Positions 11,589 to 21,621 of a DNA stretch of 64,000 nucleotides are shown here, one piece after another. Under the pieces are notes generated by a model. The model was not told where the DNA came from. It searched no databases and was given only the letters and a program-made list of their open reading frames with translations. This stretch comes from Echinometra lucunter (Eukaryota; Echinodermata; Echinoidea; Camarodonta; Echinometridae): contig CM057166.1 of the NCBI GenBank assembly GCA_029962745.1, positions 1,253,714 to 1,317,713 on the forward strand, read 5' to 3'. The stretch's first letter is position 1. Each line of letters starts with the position of its first letter. A program made the position numbers and the translations under genes.

Positions 11589-11693
11589 CTGGTTGAAGAA
11601 CTCTTGGAGCAAACAGTCTATCCAAGGCTCAGCAACATCCATCGGCCTTGCCTCATTGGAGATATCTGCTACCTTGATGCAGATCTTGGTCAG
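11589..11693 (-). CDS. PDE9A: PDE9A exon: metal-binding Asp (ADISNEARP) exon
   Basis: 35 codons, [20 protein letters not shown]...CLLQEFFNQ, phase 0 at both ends. ADISNE contains the Asp that coordinates the catalytic zinc (human D402) and the Asn-Glu that follow. The segment [15 protein letters not shown] aligns with human AEPWVDCLLEEYFMQ. The Leu matching L420 is kept. The position of human Tyr424, a pocket residue used for inhibitor selectivity, is Phe here (codon TTC). Confidence 0.96.
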
Positions 11694-13396
11694 CTAAAGG
11701 TCAAAGGTCAAAGATGATAGGTTACATGAGATGGGAGAATAATTCATGAACTCCATGACATTGTTTAGAACATGTTCCATAAGATGTTAAAGGAAATGCC
11801 TTTTTTTCCCCCTTGAATGATAGATTACAAGAGTCAGCAACCTTTCAAAAGAAATCAAGTAGATTTTGCCTTGTCCTCCACTACACTTGTGCTTGACAAC
11901 CAGCCTCATCCACAGCAGTTTTTTATAACTGTCAAAATGAAGAACTAACCAACTAACTAGTAACAATCTGAACTATTTCCACTTGATTTCAATTAACATC
12001 AAAGGAGCTTTGGGGTAAAAATCATTATTCTTTAACTGTAAAAAAATTTTAGTCTTGAAGTTCTCCCTTGCACATACTGAATGAGGAATGCCTGTGTTTT
12101 CCTGGACCTCTAGGAGGATCAGAGGCATTTAAATAATACCTCTGAATAGAGCTTTCCAGTCCAATTTTGCTTTTGAACTTTGATTTACACATTTGTTTAT
12201 ATGTATATGTCTGTTATATAATTATATCCTATGTCTTTTGTGTAAGGAAAATTAAAGCAAACCAAACCAATACACATAATTCCATCATGCATCTAGATTC
12301 TAGAAAAGAAAGTAATAGTACCTCAAGAAGATCGATATCATACAATTCAAAGCTCCATATATGGAAACTGGATATTTTTACAACACAACTCTTCCACAGG
12401 TTTTCAGTAAAGATGGAAGGCATTTCCCATCATTCCCAAAAGCAAACATATTTTGGTCACTTAATGCATAACTAGTTGACCATCAACCTTTTCAATGTAA
12501 TTAATCAATACTGCTGTGATATGAAGAGTTTGGACGGGATAGCTCCATGGTGGTCAACCTACTGTTGCTAGGCAACCATTTACAGCGAGTACACAATCAA
12601 ATTCAATTAAGCGACTCAAGCCATCTGCCATTTAGCACAAGGTTTAAATTGAATACCTTGACCAGTGGTAGGCATGTAATGCATTGAGATAAAAATAGGA
12701 AGGTGGAGAAATGTTGGGGTGGATGCACAGTGTCGGTGTAGAGACTTTGCTATGGAGATGTTTGTCCTTAATAATCACTGAGGATGTCATTGTATTTCCT
12801 CATTGCTATATATTTCCTTAAAGGTACTAGCCCACATTTGCACAACATTGTTTCAGAATTTGAAGAGAAATGAGAAATAAGCCAATTTCAATTGTAAATG
12901 ACAGATATTTATGTAAAACTATTACGTTATCAAATTTACATTTGTAAAGCCTTTACAAAACAAAGAAAAATAAAAGAAAATTTGTGTTGAATATTTCCTT
13001 CTCAATCCTAAACAGGAATGTACTGGGATCTAAAACTTTATGAGTTTTTTTTCTGGGCTTAAAGCAATCTAAAGTAAAACTTTTGTGCCGATTGGGTGCA
13101 ACTTGCAAATGTAGGCTACTACCTTTAACTCAAGAAGGAAAACAAAGGTCTAAGATCTACCAATCTGTTCCCAAATGCTTGTGATAGAATGTGGTACACA
13201 TCCAATAAAATCAGGGAGTACAATTAAAATGCAAAGGTTTTTCTCTTTGACTAACTACATGTACTTCATAAAAATTGCTCTATTACAGCAACAGACGATG
13301 GCAGTACAAGCTGCAAAGTGCACAAATATGATGCCTGAGTGTGTTATACAATATCAAATAATCGTCATCTTTATGATGAGTAAAATGTTCGCTTAC
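11694..13396 (-). other. PDE9A: PDE9A intron (1,703 bp)
   Basis: Donor GTAAGC (13396-13391) and acceptor TAG (11696-11694). It contains a TTAA-flanked MITE at 12822-13124. No other feature was seen. Confidence 0.8.
12822..13124. mobile_element. TTAA-flanked MITE, AGGTASTAGCCCACATTTGC family, copy 1
   Basis: Begins AGGTACTAGCCCACATTTGC and ends GCAAATGTAGGCTACTACCT, a terminal inverted repeat of about 20 bp. It is flanked by TTAA on both sides (12818-12821, 13125-13128). TTAA target sites are used by piggyBac and Kolobok superfamilies. A second copy is at 15994-16341. Confidence 0.8.
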
Positions 13397-13567
13397 TAGA
13401 TCTTTGTGTGCCTTATTGCTGAAGTCAAAGGTTGATAAGATGTCTTTAAATCCATTGAGGATCTCATTGTGTTTGGCCATGTCTGTTGCCAGGATACATC
13501 GGATGATGCCTTCCCGGACTTGTTTGAAGATCTCCGGACTCAAGTTCTTGAAGATGTTGCAGTGAGG
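13397..13567 (-). CDS. PDE9A: PDE9A catalytic-domain exon (PHCNIFKNLSPEIFKQV)
   Basis: 57 codons, phase 0 at both ends. PHCNIFKNLSPEIFKQVREG aligns with human [20 protein letters not shown]. It is followed by ILATDMAKHNEIL, the strongly conserved ATDM-RH family motif, and FDFSNKAHKDL. These are mid-domain helices of the PDE fold. Confidence 0.96.
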
Positions 13568-13641
13568 CTAACAGGAAAGATAAAATAATTCAAATATAAA
13601 TCATTTATCTCAGAACATGACTATCTCAGATTTACATAGAC

Positions 13642-13860
13642 TTACAAATTTAGAAATTCTTACCTTTTCCTGAGATTATGAAAGCCATTTATTAGCATAA
13701 ACATTTTTTCTATTTTTTTTTTTACATTACCCAAGTAGACTGTTTACTTACAAATTGTGAAATACTTACCTCTTTCTGAGATTATGAAAGCCATTTAGCA
13801 TAAACAATTTTTTCTATTTTTTTTCATATTCTTTTTTTTTTACATTGCCCTAGTAGACTT
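13642..13860 (-). repeat. ~105-bp tandem duplication containing exon-end relics
   Basis: Two units (about 13642-13749 and 13750-13860) share ACAAATT.., GAGATTATGAAAGCCATTT, TAGCATAAACA and CC(A/T)AGTAGACT. On the minus strand each contains GGCTTTCATAATCTCAG followed by A/G-rich sequence and GTAAG. This resembles the true exon end GCTTTCAAGATTCTGGAAAAG and its GTAAG donor at 14726. No acceptor lies upstream, so use as an exon is unlikely. Confidence 0.7.
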
Positions 13861-14567
13861 TTTCTTTTTGAAAACGACCTGATCTTCCTGCAGTGGATTC
13901 AGAACTTTGAATAAGTGGTAAAACAAACTTACAGACAAAGTTGATTTCTGGGAAAGTTGAAAAATAATGTGACCTTTCTCATTCTTTTCATCTCAATGAG
14001 GAAGAATATTAGAGTAAAATGTACCCTAGAAAGGATTGCTCTTCAAATGCCCTCATATTGGAAATATGACTGGAAAAAGCTAAAAGGTTTTGGGGTAACA
14101 TTCATGACAGATTTGTGTGTGGTTCTATATACTCATTTCTGTGTGCAGTGCAATACCACTTGGGGAAAGCTAGTGATTTTTCAAATATAAATTTTATTAT
14201 CTCCAAATCTCACACTAGACACCTGTGTCCATATATAACTGATCTAACTCTCCTCATTGCTTTGGAACAGTTTCTTTCATATTACTATTGTATGACCAGG
14301 ACTTCGGTTTCTCTTACATGTACATCTACATGTATCCTTCTGAAAGATGGATCTTGAACAAAAGCTTGAAACCCTGCACATGCATGGTATTGTCATTCAC
14401 AAAATAATTTTCTCTACGACAGCACATTACACTTCAATCAGTTTAGGTCCCTCTTTCTCAACATGCTTGAAAGTTAAGTGCACTGAAGGTCATTAAGTTA
14501 AACCAAATGGCTGTCATTTTCTGTTGCTACCATATTTTTTCATAATTTTGATTGACTTTACTTTCAC

Positions 14568-14622
14568 CTCACTAAGAATCTTGAAAACTACTGGGTGTTG
14601 ATGTTTCTGTTGATTTATCATC
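14568..14622 (-). pseudogene. PDE9A: Decayed duplicate of the [13 protein letters not shown] part of PDE9A exon
   Basis: The minus strand reads KHQHPVVFKILSE after a TTTCATTTCAG acceptor-like stretch and before GTGAAAG. The neighbouring real exon encodes [13 protein letters not shown] then GTAAG. The DNA matches over CAGTAG-TTTTCAAGATTCT. With this acceptor it would be 55 bp long, which is not a multiple of three, so inclusion would shift the frame. The conserved NHH is lost. It is best read as a relic, with a rarely used cassette exon as the alternative. Confidence 0.55.
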
Positions 14623-14725
14623 CTGAAATGAAACATATTTCTTAACACCAAATAAAACCATTACAGAACTTAATTTCTCTGCAACTACACCTAAACTACA
14701 CCTCTATGATTAACTATGATCTTAC

Positions 14726-14818
14726 CTTTTCCAGAATCTTGAAAGCTACTGAGCAGTGATGGTTCTCTAAGGGTGAGATGTCGTTATATCTCAGAGCAAG
14801 CTCTGTCCTTGCATTCAC
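14726..14818 (-). CDS. PDE9A: PDE9A catalytic-domain exon ([21 protein letters not shown])
   Basis: 31 codons, phase 0 at both ends (TTTAG before, GTAAG after). [20 protein letters not shown] then [11 protein letters not shown] is almost identical to human [29 protein letters not shown]. The LENHH block near the metal site is the most conserved PDE signature after HDxxH and is intact. Confidence 0.97.
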
Positions 14819-15010
14819 CTAAACACCGAAGAAAAAAGAGAACATTTAGGCTGATGAAGCTTGTCTTGCCACACTTGCAAATTGCTAACACTGGCAGGGT
14901 TCATTAAATTTTTGATAAGATGTACGTGCAAGTTCTTCTCCTTCTTCTCCTTTGGGGAAGGGAGGAGAGAGAGAGAGAGAGAGCAACACAATGGCAAGCA
15001 ATAGCCACTT

Positions 15011-15162
15011 CAGGGCCCCATTTCATAAAACTTGTTATCAATAACAAGTTGCAATAACTGCTATAAGCTACTAAAATCCTTGCATCTGATTGGCTGAGAA
15101 CACATTTATCATAGAAATGTGGCAGCTGTTACTGATAACAAGTTTTATGAAACAGGGCCCTG
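15011..15162. mobile_element. Palindromic MITE (CAGGGCCC..TTTCATAAAACTTGTTATCA family)
   Basis: 152 bp. The ends CAGGGCCCCATTTCATAAAA and ...TTTTATGAAACAGGGCCCTG are inverted repeats of about 40 bp, with a shared centre ATCTGATTGGCTGAGA. Related copies are at 39623-39770 and (partial) 49878-49968. The superfamily is not settled. Confidence 0.85.
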
Positions 15163-15799
15163 GTACATGTATGTATCAAAGGTGAATTGTTGACAACTGG
15201 TCAAACCAGCAGTTCTTGTAGGGGAAAGTCCCAAATAGGTTTATATTATAAAATTGGTTTGCTGCAACTTAGATGATAATATATATTCCAAAACAAAACA
15301 CATTTGGAGAACACACACACACACACCAGTAATCTAGATTACCAATTGACAAAGGTGTGAAATTCTCTGCACTATAATCTTCTCAATGAGCTTACTAATA
15401 GAGTCCAAACATAATGAGATTAACAAAAGAAACAAGAAACATTATACAGATTTAATATAACATTTCATTTCCCCGATGGAGTTATATTTTACCCAAGGGA
15501 TTATATTTTCCTCGAAGAGCGCAGCGCTGAGGTAAAATATTGTCCCGAGGGAAAAATGTAGCTTGGGAGGGGAGAAGAAATCTTATTCATTAAAGAGATA
15601 GACAAGGCAATATCCGTTATATTATTATAGTCTATATAAATTCCCTGTCAGAGTATTGTACTGACTGCATTAACTCGCACTGCTTGCTGCAGCTCCGCTG
15701 TAAAATAACATGCCTACATAATAATAAAAAAATACAGCTAGCACGCAGCATACAAACTACGCGCACACACACCTGACTACGCAGCTCATACGCAGTGGG

Positions 15800-15850
15800 T
15801 GACGTCACCTCGGTCAATATAACGGCGTTATATTGACCGAGGTGACGTCA
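15800..15850. repeat. 51-bp perfect palindrome with CRE (TGACGTCA) at each end
   Basis: Arms 15800-15824 and 15826-15850 are exact 25-bp inverted repeats around a single G. Each arm begins or ends with TGACGTCA, a consensus cAMP-response element, followed by CCTCGGTCAATATAACG. A nearby region (15440-15560) has TTATATTTTACC-type sequence, so this may be the terminus of a fold-back transposon rather than a regulatory site. Confidence 0.9.
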
Positions 15851-15993
15851 AAACCAAAATATAACAATTGCGACCCTTACAGCTCTAGTCATGTGATGGT
15901 ATTTTGACCAATCACTGATTCAAATCTACATAGCCTATGTAATATCAACAACTAGTGCCTGCGGACAGTCATAAGAAAAACTGTTTCTGTTAA

Positions 15994-16341
15994 AGGTAGT
16001 AGCCCACATTTGCACAACATTGTTTCAGAATTTGAAAAGAAATAAGCCAATTTCAATTTTAAATGACAGATATTTATGTAAAACTATCATGTTATCAAAT
16101 TTACAACAGTATTCCAAAGAATACGTGAAAAATGAATGGTTTTACTCTTAAAGCGTCAGGAAGACGCCTTTATAAAACAAAGAAAACAAAAGAAATTTTT
16201 GTGTTGAATATTTCCTTCTCAATCCTAAACAGGAATGTACAAGGATCTCAGACTTTACGAGTGTTTTTCTGTGGCTTAAAGCAATCTAAAGTAAAACTTT
16301 TGTGCAGATTGGCTGCCACTTGCAAATGTGGGCTACTGCCA
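15994..16341. mobile_element. TTAA-flanked MITE, AGGTASTAGCCCACATTTGC family, copy 2
   Basis: Begins AGGTAGTAGCCCACATTTGC and ends GCAAATGTGGGCTACTGCCA, with TTAA at 15990-15993 and 16342-16345. The interior is collinear with copy 1 at 12822-13124, plus about 50 bp extra near 16105-16160. Confidence 0.85.
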
Positions 16342-16494
16342 TTAAGAGGTTCTCCACACTAGAAAATAATATCATTCTGACAACTATTTTGTCTTATTTC
16401 TAGTAGGATGCATTTTAAATGTCAGGACAACTTTGAGCCCCCCCCCCCCAAAAAAATATAAAAATAAAAATAAAAAGATGAATTGAAGCCAACC

Positions 16495-16850
16495 GATGTG
16501 TTGGCTCAGTAGGTAGAGCGTCCGCCTCACAATCGGGAGGTCGCGGGTTCGAACCCCGGCCGCGTCATACCAAAAGACGTTAAAAGATGGGAGTTGCTGC
16601 TACCTTCTTTGGCGTTCAAGAATTGAAAAGGACAGAGCAACGTTGATCTGGCGCTGCTCAGTGGCTGCCGGGCCCACTATCAATTGGGCAAAATGAATTT
16701 CCTTTCTCGGACATTAAAATCTGGAGATTTTTTTTGGAGATAAACAAATGTCACTTAACTACAAACACATGGCCAGTTATAGGCAGTTAAATGGACCTTA
16801 TGGCAGATTAGCCTTGTGCTAAACAAGTTATTCAATAAAATCATCTACTA
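16495..16850 (+). mobile_element. tRNA-Val(CAC)-derived SINE
   Basis: 16495-16566 folds as a 72-nt tRNA. It has a 7-bp acceptor stem with G-T pairs, a D arm with the A box TGGCTCAGTAGG, the anticodon loop CTCACAA (CAC, 16528-16530), and the T loop TTCGAAC inside the B box GGTTCGAACCCC. It runs on without a break into an unrelated body (GTTGCTGCTACCTTCTTTGGC...) and a 3' (CTA)n tail, which marks it as a SINE head. A stand-alone functional tRNA gene is the alternative, but CCATACC follows instead of a T-run. Confidence 0.75.
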
Positions 16851-16920
16851 CTACTACTACTGCTACTACTACTACTACTACTACTAATACAACTACTACT
16901 CCTACTACTACTAATAATAA
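16845..16920. repeat. (CTA)n/(TAA)n microsatellite between two retroelement 3' ends
   Basis: CTA triplets with a few variants pass into TAATAATAATTA. The array is the shared tail of the plus-strand SINE and the minus-strand LINE fragment. Confidence 0.8.
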
Positions 16921-17661
16921 TTAGATCATTTATATAGTGCAGTCACTATGTAAATATACTCTACTGCGCTGTAATGTAACAGAGCTCCCAACAATGCTAC
17001 TGCTTAAACAAATAAAACATACATGTATATACATGAAATACAACTAACTAGAAACTTCTGAAAAAAGGTGAGACTTCAATAAAACTTTGAAGACAGTAAC
17101 AGATGGTGCTTTTCTTATTTACAGTGGGAGTTTATTCCAAAGTTTTGGAGCAACGCAACTGAAAGCACGACCCCCAAGAGTTACTTTTGTTTGTAAGAGA
17201 GGTAGCTTTAGAAGCAGCTTATCCTGTGTACTTCGTAAGTTATGTGCATTTGAATGCGACCTAACTGATATCAATTCAGACAAGTAATTAGGAGCTTGAT
17301 CATTCAGTGCTTTTTAAACAAGCAAAAGTATCTTAAATGCAATTCTCTGCCTTATTGGCAACCAATGTAACTGAATCAAAACAGGTGTAATGTGGGAAAA
17401 CTTTGAGGAACTGGATACAAGTCTTGCACATGCATTCTGAACATGCTGCAGCTTGTTAATTTGTGAGTCTGGTAAACCAAACAATAATCCATTATAATAA
17501 TCAAGCCTACTGCTAATAAATGCATGGACAAGGGTTTCTGTGCTTTTCTGGTCCAAGTATCTACGAATATGGCGTAAGTTGTATAACATATAAAAAGATG
17601 ATCTACTAATGCTGGATATGTGTTTCTCCATGTTTAAACGAGAATCAAGCCATTCATCCAG
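16916..17661 (-). pseudogene. 3' fragment of a CR1/L2-like LINE (end of reverse-transcriptase ORF)
   Basis: The minus strand reads WLDSRLNMEKHISS, ...TETLVHAFISSRLDYYNGLL, then INKLQHVQNACARLV and ITPVLIQLHWLPIRQRI-FKILLLV. These are hallmark motifs of the region after the RT fingers in jockey/CR1/L2 clades. A TAA at about 17316 interrupts the frame just before KALNDQAPNYL, after which LGGRAFSCVAPKLWNKLP follows and then another stop. The 3' end is GTGCACTATATAAATGAT-like with a triplet tail. It is dead and 5'-truncated at the hexanucleotide array. Confidence 0.85.
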
Positions 17662-18085
17662 TACTACTGCTACTACTACTACTACTGCTGCTACTACTAC
17701 TACTGCTACTACTACTACTGCTGCTGCTACTACTACTGCTACTACTACTACTACTACTACTACTGCTACTACTACTACTGCTGCTCTACTACTACTACTA
17801 CTACTACTACTGCTGCTACTGCTGCTACTGCTACTACTGCTACTACTACTGCTACTGCTACTGCTACTGCTACTGCTACGGCTACTGCTACTGCTACTTC
17901 TACTGCTGCTACTGCTGCTACTGCTACTGCTACTGCTACTGCTACTGCTACTGCTACTGCTACTGCTACTGCTACTGCTACTGCTACTGCTACTGCTACT
18001 GCTACTGCTACTGCTACTGCTACTGCTACTGCTACTGCTACTGCTACTGCTACTGCTACTGCTACTATTACTACTACTAATAATA
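17661..18085. repeat. (TACTGC)n / (TAC)n array, ~425 bp
   Basis: Starts as mixed TAC and TGC triplets and becomes a nearly perfect TACTGC hexamer array at about 17920-18060. It gives long poly-Ser, poly-Leu or Ala/Val frames that are not genes. It adjoins the LINE 5' truncation point. Confidence 0.95.
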
Positions 18086-18740
18086 AAAAACCACTGGCTG
18101 CTCAAAATTAGAGGATTTGCCATGACACTTAATATACCAATGAATTGTAATGAACGTTACATGGGCGACCTGATCCATTCAAAACCTGTTACCATGCCAA
18201 AGCATCAAGTCCTGACCTTTACTAGAACTGACAACCTATTCAGCTATTAAGCTAATGGCTTTATACATGCTCTAAAGATCAGGATTAATTATTTTTTCAT
18301 GAGCTTCCAACGTGATGCTTTGATCATCACGCCACATCGGCAACTACCCCATCTCTAATATAATCTGCAAAGTGTCACTATTGTTGGCTCAAGGCTGCCT
18401 AATCCACACAAAACATAAATTGAAGTTTATGAAAATGATGCAGAATTAAAAACAGTAATGTAATAATACAAATATCATCCATTACAAAAAAAAAAAGAGT
18501 CCATTCCTACCTCCTCATCCCTGAGGCATTACTTAACATAATTACTTCACGACCTTTGTTGGAGTCATTTGGAAAGCTTGTAAGCTGACGTTTTTAATAA
18601 ATTGAAAAGACACAAGCAGACTTTGTCCTTACGGCTAATTCTTTACATGTGGACTATGACCTAGCTACTATGATATGCTATGGAATTGCATAGTGCACTA
18701 TTACAATACGTCTATTTTTCATAGGTTTTTTAACATTTAA

Positions 18741-19319
18741 AGGAGAATGCAACCCAAGTATCAGCATGCTCTCAGTGAATAAAGATGACCAAGAAGAGTA
18801 AACAGTGAAAGTTTGAGCAAAATCGGACAATCGGTTCAAGAGTTATGAATTTTGAAAGTTTCAGTAAATCCCTATTATGAGGATCCTTGAGTTGGCAACT
18901 TTGCCAGCATCTGTAATGTCATCGTGGATAACTCTCAATTCATTTTGTACATAATTTTTCCAAAAAATTGATTTATATGAAATTTCAGGTCAGGAATCAA
19001 CATAATTCTTCCCAATATGATTGCAGAATTGATATAGCCATGTCATACTCAAACAATAAATCAAAAGAATTTTTATTTCTCTTGAAAATAAAGAAAATGT
19101 TGAATTCTGTGTACAAAATGAATGGAGAGTTGTCCACGATGACATCACAGATGCTGGCAAAGTTGCCAATTTAAGGATCCTATAATAAGGATTAACTTAA
19201 ACATTTAAAGTTCATAACTCTTGAACAGATTGTCTGATTTTGCTCAAATTTTCACTGTTTACTCTTCTTGTTCTTCTTCATTCACTGGAAGCACACCGAT
19301 GTCAAGGTTGCATTCTCAT
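18741..19319. mobile_element. TTAA-flanked fold-back element with ~230-bp arms
   Basis: Ends AGGAGAATGCAACC and GGTTGCATTCTCAT, with TTAA at 18737-18740 and 19320-19323. The inverted homology extends far inward: GTAAACAGTGAAA, CAAAATCGGACAATC and TTGGCAACTTTGCCAGCATC each have an inverted partner. The arms take up most of the 579 bp. It is non-coding. Confidence 0.8.
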
Positions 19320-19746
19320 TTAAGTGCTAAGGATCTAAGAGAGAAGCAGCAAGAGAATTAGAATGAGCACGAGAGAGATAGAGAGATGGTGAATGAGAGA
19401 TAGAGAAACCAAACCAAAAAATAGTGGAAACTGAACACAGGGAGACTGACGTGGAGGGGGGGGGGGCAAAGATAACATTTAATATTAGAGGATAAGAGAA
19501 GGAAGAGAGAGGGAAGAGTATTAAAGAGTTTGAGCTAATGAGAGGCAAAGTGCAAGAGAGAACATTGAAGCAAGAGTGAAAAAGAGAGAAACAGAGACAA
19601 AGAGAGAAAGAGGGTTAACAATAGAGACAGGATCATTGGAAAGACTACGTAACCATAGCCATGATCATCAAAGTCATTACTGATGTCATTGAGGGAGAAT
19701 GAACAAAAAAAAGAATGCGACAGGACAGAAAAGAGAAGAAAGAGAA

Positions 19747-20150
19747 TAACTCATTCATGACGGGAATTATTTGAAGCATTCTTTGATCAGTTTTCCTTCT
19801 TCAAATTGGCAACACCACTATCTTTTCTTCAATTGCTACATTTTAAAAATAAAAAGTCATGTAACTGTAATGAATATGAATTGATGGAAAGTTCTTGAGA
19901 AGTTTAAAAGTTCCCTATTTCAATAAAAAGAGATTTTGAACTTTGTCATTGCATTGCAAAATTTAAGGACTTTAGTGCTTATTTTCCTTTAAAAAATGTC
20001 AGCATCAAACGATAAATACTGATGCAACCAAAATGGGCACAGTATATGGAGAATTTTGTGTTCCTTCTGCTCATACATTTGATATGTTTTATATGACTCT
20101 GCAGCAAAACTCATGGTGCCAAATCACACAATGTGGAACCTGTGTCACTA
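19747..20150 (-). mobile_element. Diverged copy of the TTAA-CCCATTCGTGAC MITE, inverted
   Basis: TAACTCATTCATGACGGGAATTATTT at the left and GTGGAACCTGTGTCAC at the right match, in reverse, the family seen at 27410, 50039 and 55232. Its right end reaches to within about 25 bp of the donor of the PDE9A HD-motif exon. Confidence 0.6.
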
Positions 20151-20172
20151 TTGAGGTTCCAAAGGGGCTTAC

Positions 20173-20295
20173 CTGATAGGCATTGTTGTATCCTGGATGA
20201 TCTAAATCATGACATATCGCTGATGTAATCATCACCAAGCATTCCTGATGGCCTAGGAGCTTCGGAAGGTCGACCCTCCAGATAATGCCATACAT
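20173..20295 (-). CDS. PDE9A: PDE9A exon with the HD metal-binding motif
   Basis: 41 codons, MYGIIWRVDLPKLLGHQECL... then AICHDLDHPGYNNAYQ, phase 0 at both ends. The His-Asp of ICHDLDH are metal ligands (human H292, D293). HPGYNN-YQ is characteristic of PDE9 against other PDE families. Alignment with human (MMYSMVWLC...TAAICHDLDHPGYNNTYQ) is continuous across both junctions. Confidence 0.97.
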
Positions 20296-20863
20296 CTAAC
20301 ACACAAACAAAGAACACACCAACAATATCATTTTAATTATGTAGACAACCAGTTTGGACTGGTTTGAAGTAGATCACACTGGATTGTCCTGGATAATTTA
20401 TGAATGGCCAGAAAGAGCATTAATAAACAGTCATGCCTTGCATCCAGCACAAACAAAATATGTACAATATCATTTCAATGCATGAAAGCAGTTGGGACTG
20501 GTTCAGAATTGTAGAAGCAGGATTTTCTTGAAGAAATTTTGAGTTTCAAAAAGTGCAAATATCTAAAAATTACATAACAAAAAATTTGGATGAGCTTCCA
20601 AAAAATGTATCAAACTGAATAGGGCCAGTTTCAAGTAACTCTCTGAAATTTTATGACTGGTTTTGTAAACTGACGTATCTCCTGTACCCAAGCCAACTCG
20701 TGTACGTTACTACGCAAATCTAGTGATGAGCTGTCATACATGTTTATACAAAAAACACAGAAACAAGACCATCATTTTCAAATGGGTTTTAATGCCATTC
20801 AGTTATAGAGATAAAATATTTGATTTCAGCTTGAGAAAGATGATAGGCATAGTCCAAACCTAC
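20296..20863 (-). other. PDE9A: PDE9A intron (568 bp)
   Basis: Donor GTAGG (20863-20859) and acceptor TTAG (20297-20296 AG), phase 0. No repeat was recognised. Confidence 0.8.
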
Positions 20864-20959
20864 CATTTGTGAAACACAGAAGCAATGCTTGAAGTTGTGG
20901 AATGGTACGTTGTTGTAATGCCTGAAGACTTCAAAGAGAAAGTTCTGAAGAATGGGCAT
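20864..20959 (-). CDS. PDE9A: PDE9A exon with catalytic His (PFHNFKHCFCV)
   Basis: 32 codons, MPILQNFLFEVFRHYNNVPF then HNFKHCFCVSQM, phase 0 at both ends. The first His of HNFKH is the general acid (human H252) and the second a zinc ligand (H256). It aligns with human [26 protein letters not shown]. The donor here is the weaker GTAGG. Confidence 0.97.
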
Positions 20960-21621
20960 CTGAGGGATGAAACCAAAAATTATTTACAATAATCCATTAC
21001 AAAATAATTACACAACTCAAGTAATAAAAGATAGCACAACAAAAGTGAATCTCAGCAGCATACTTAGTATCAAACATGAGATACAATCCCAGACATCAGG
21101 GTTTTACCATTTCCATTACTTACACATAAAAGTTTCAGTAGAATTTCTTGAAATCTACCGCGCCATTCGCCACAAAAAAAAAAAATCTAGGCAAAACAAT
21201 GAAAATTAGGGTCAGTCGGTACTTTTTTTTTTTTTGGTGGTCAAATATGAATAAAAAATAAAAGTCTGCAGGTTTTACTAGGGTCGGTCGGGTTACGGCA
21301 AACAAACTTTTTTTTTTTTTTGCCTTATCTAAACTTATTTACTCTTATTTATGCTTATTTCATGAGCATAAATCATGACTTAGACCATGGAAAGTAAACC
21401 TTTGTGAATTCACACCTTTATGTTTAGGTACATTAATATATAAAACATGCATTCCGCATTCCGTATTGGAGCGCCTTGAGCACCTTGTTTGGTGGATACG
21501 TGCGCTATATAAATATCCAATATTATTTATTACTATTATTATCATCATCGTTATTATTCCTATTATTACACAAAAATACAAAATATAGGATGGCTTGGTG
21601 AATTTCACTGTGTTTGCTGAC
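20960..21621 (-). other. PDE9A: PDE9A intron (662 bp) with retroelement tail
   Basis: Donor GTCAGC (21621-21616, weak) and acceptor CTCAG (20961-20960 AG). It contains poly-A/poly-T blocks at 21173-21330 with a repeated AGGGTC(A/G)GTCGG motif, likely an old MITE. A plus-strand LINE/SINE tail GCGCTATATAAATATCCAATATT lies at about 21470-21545. Confidence 0.75.
21440..21550 (+). mobile_element. Retroelement 3' tail (GCGCTATATAAATA + ATT repeats)
   Basis: The sequence TTGGAGCGCCTTGAGCACC...GTGCGCTATATAAATATC followed by ATT/ATC triplets is the usual end of CR1/L2 LINEs and tail-sharing SINEs. The body is not recognisable. Confidence 0.55.

Larger units (their letters stand above)
13568..14725 (-). 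other. PDE9A: PDE9A intron carrying decayed copies of the adjacent exon
   Basis: Donor GTAAG (14725-14721) and acceptor TTAG (13569-13568). Inside are three relics resembling the 3' end of exon 14726-14818 together with its donor: 14568-14622, about 13659-13690 and about 13765-13795. Confidence 0.8.
14819..20172 (-). other. PDE9A: PDE9A intron (5,354 bp), repeat-filled
   Basis: Donor GTAAGC (20172-20167) and acceptor TTTAG (14820-14819 AG). It contains a palindromic MITE, a double-CRE palindrome, a TTAA MITE, a tRNA-Val-like SINE, a LINE 3' fragment, a hexanucleotide array, a fold-back element and a diverged TTAA MITE, each listed separately. A (GA)-rich stretch lies at about 19335-19620. 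No other gene was seen. Confidence 0.8.

Noticed and set aside
17314..18250. Long ORFs on both strands (poly-Ser, poly-Leu, Thr/Ala)
   Set aside because: They are translations of the TACTGC array. Only the part below 17661 is real LINE-derived coding sequence.
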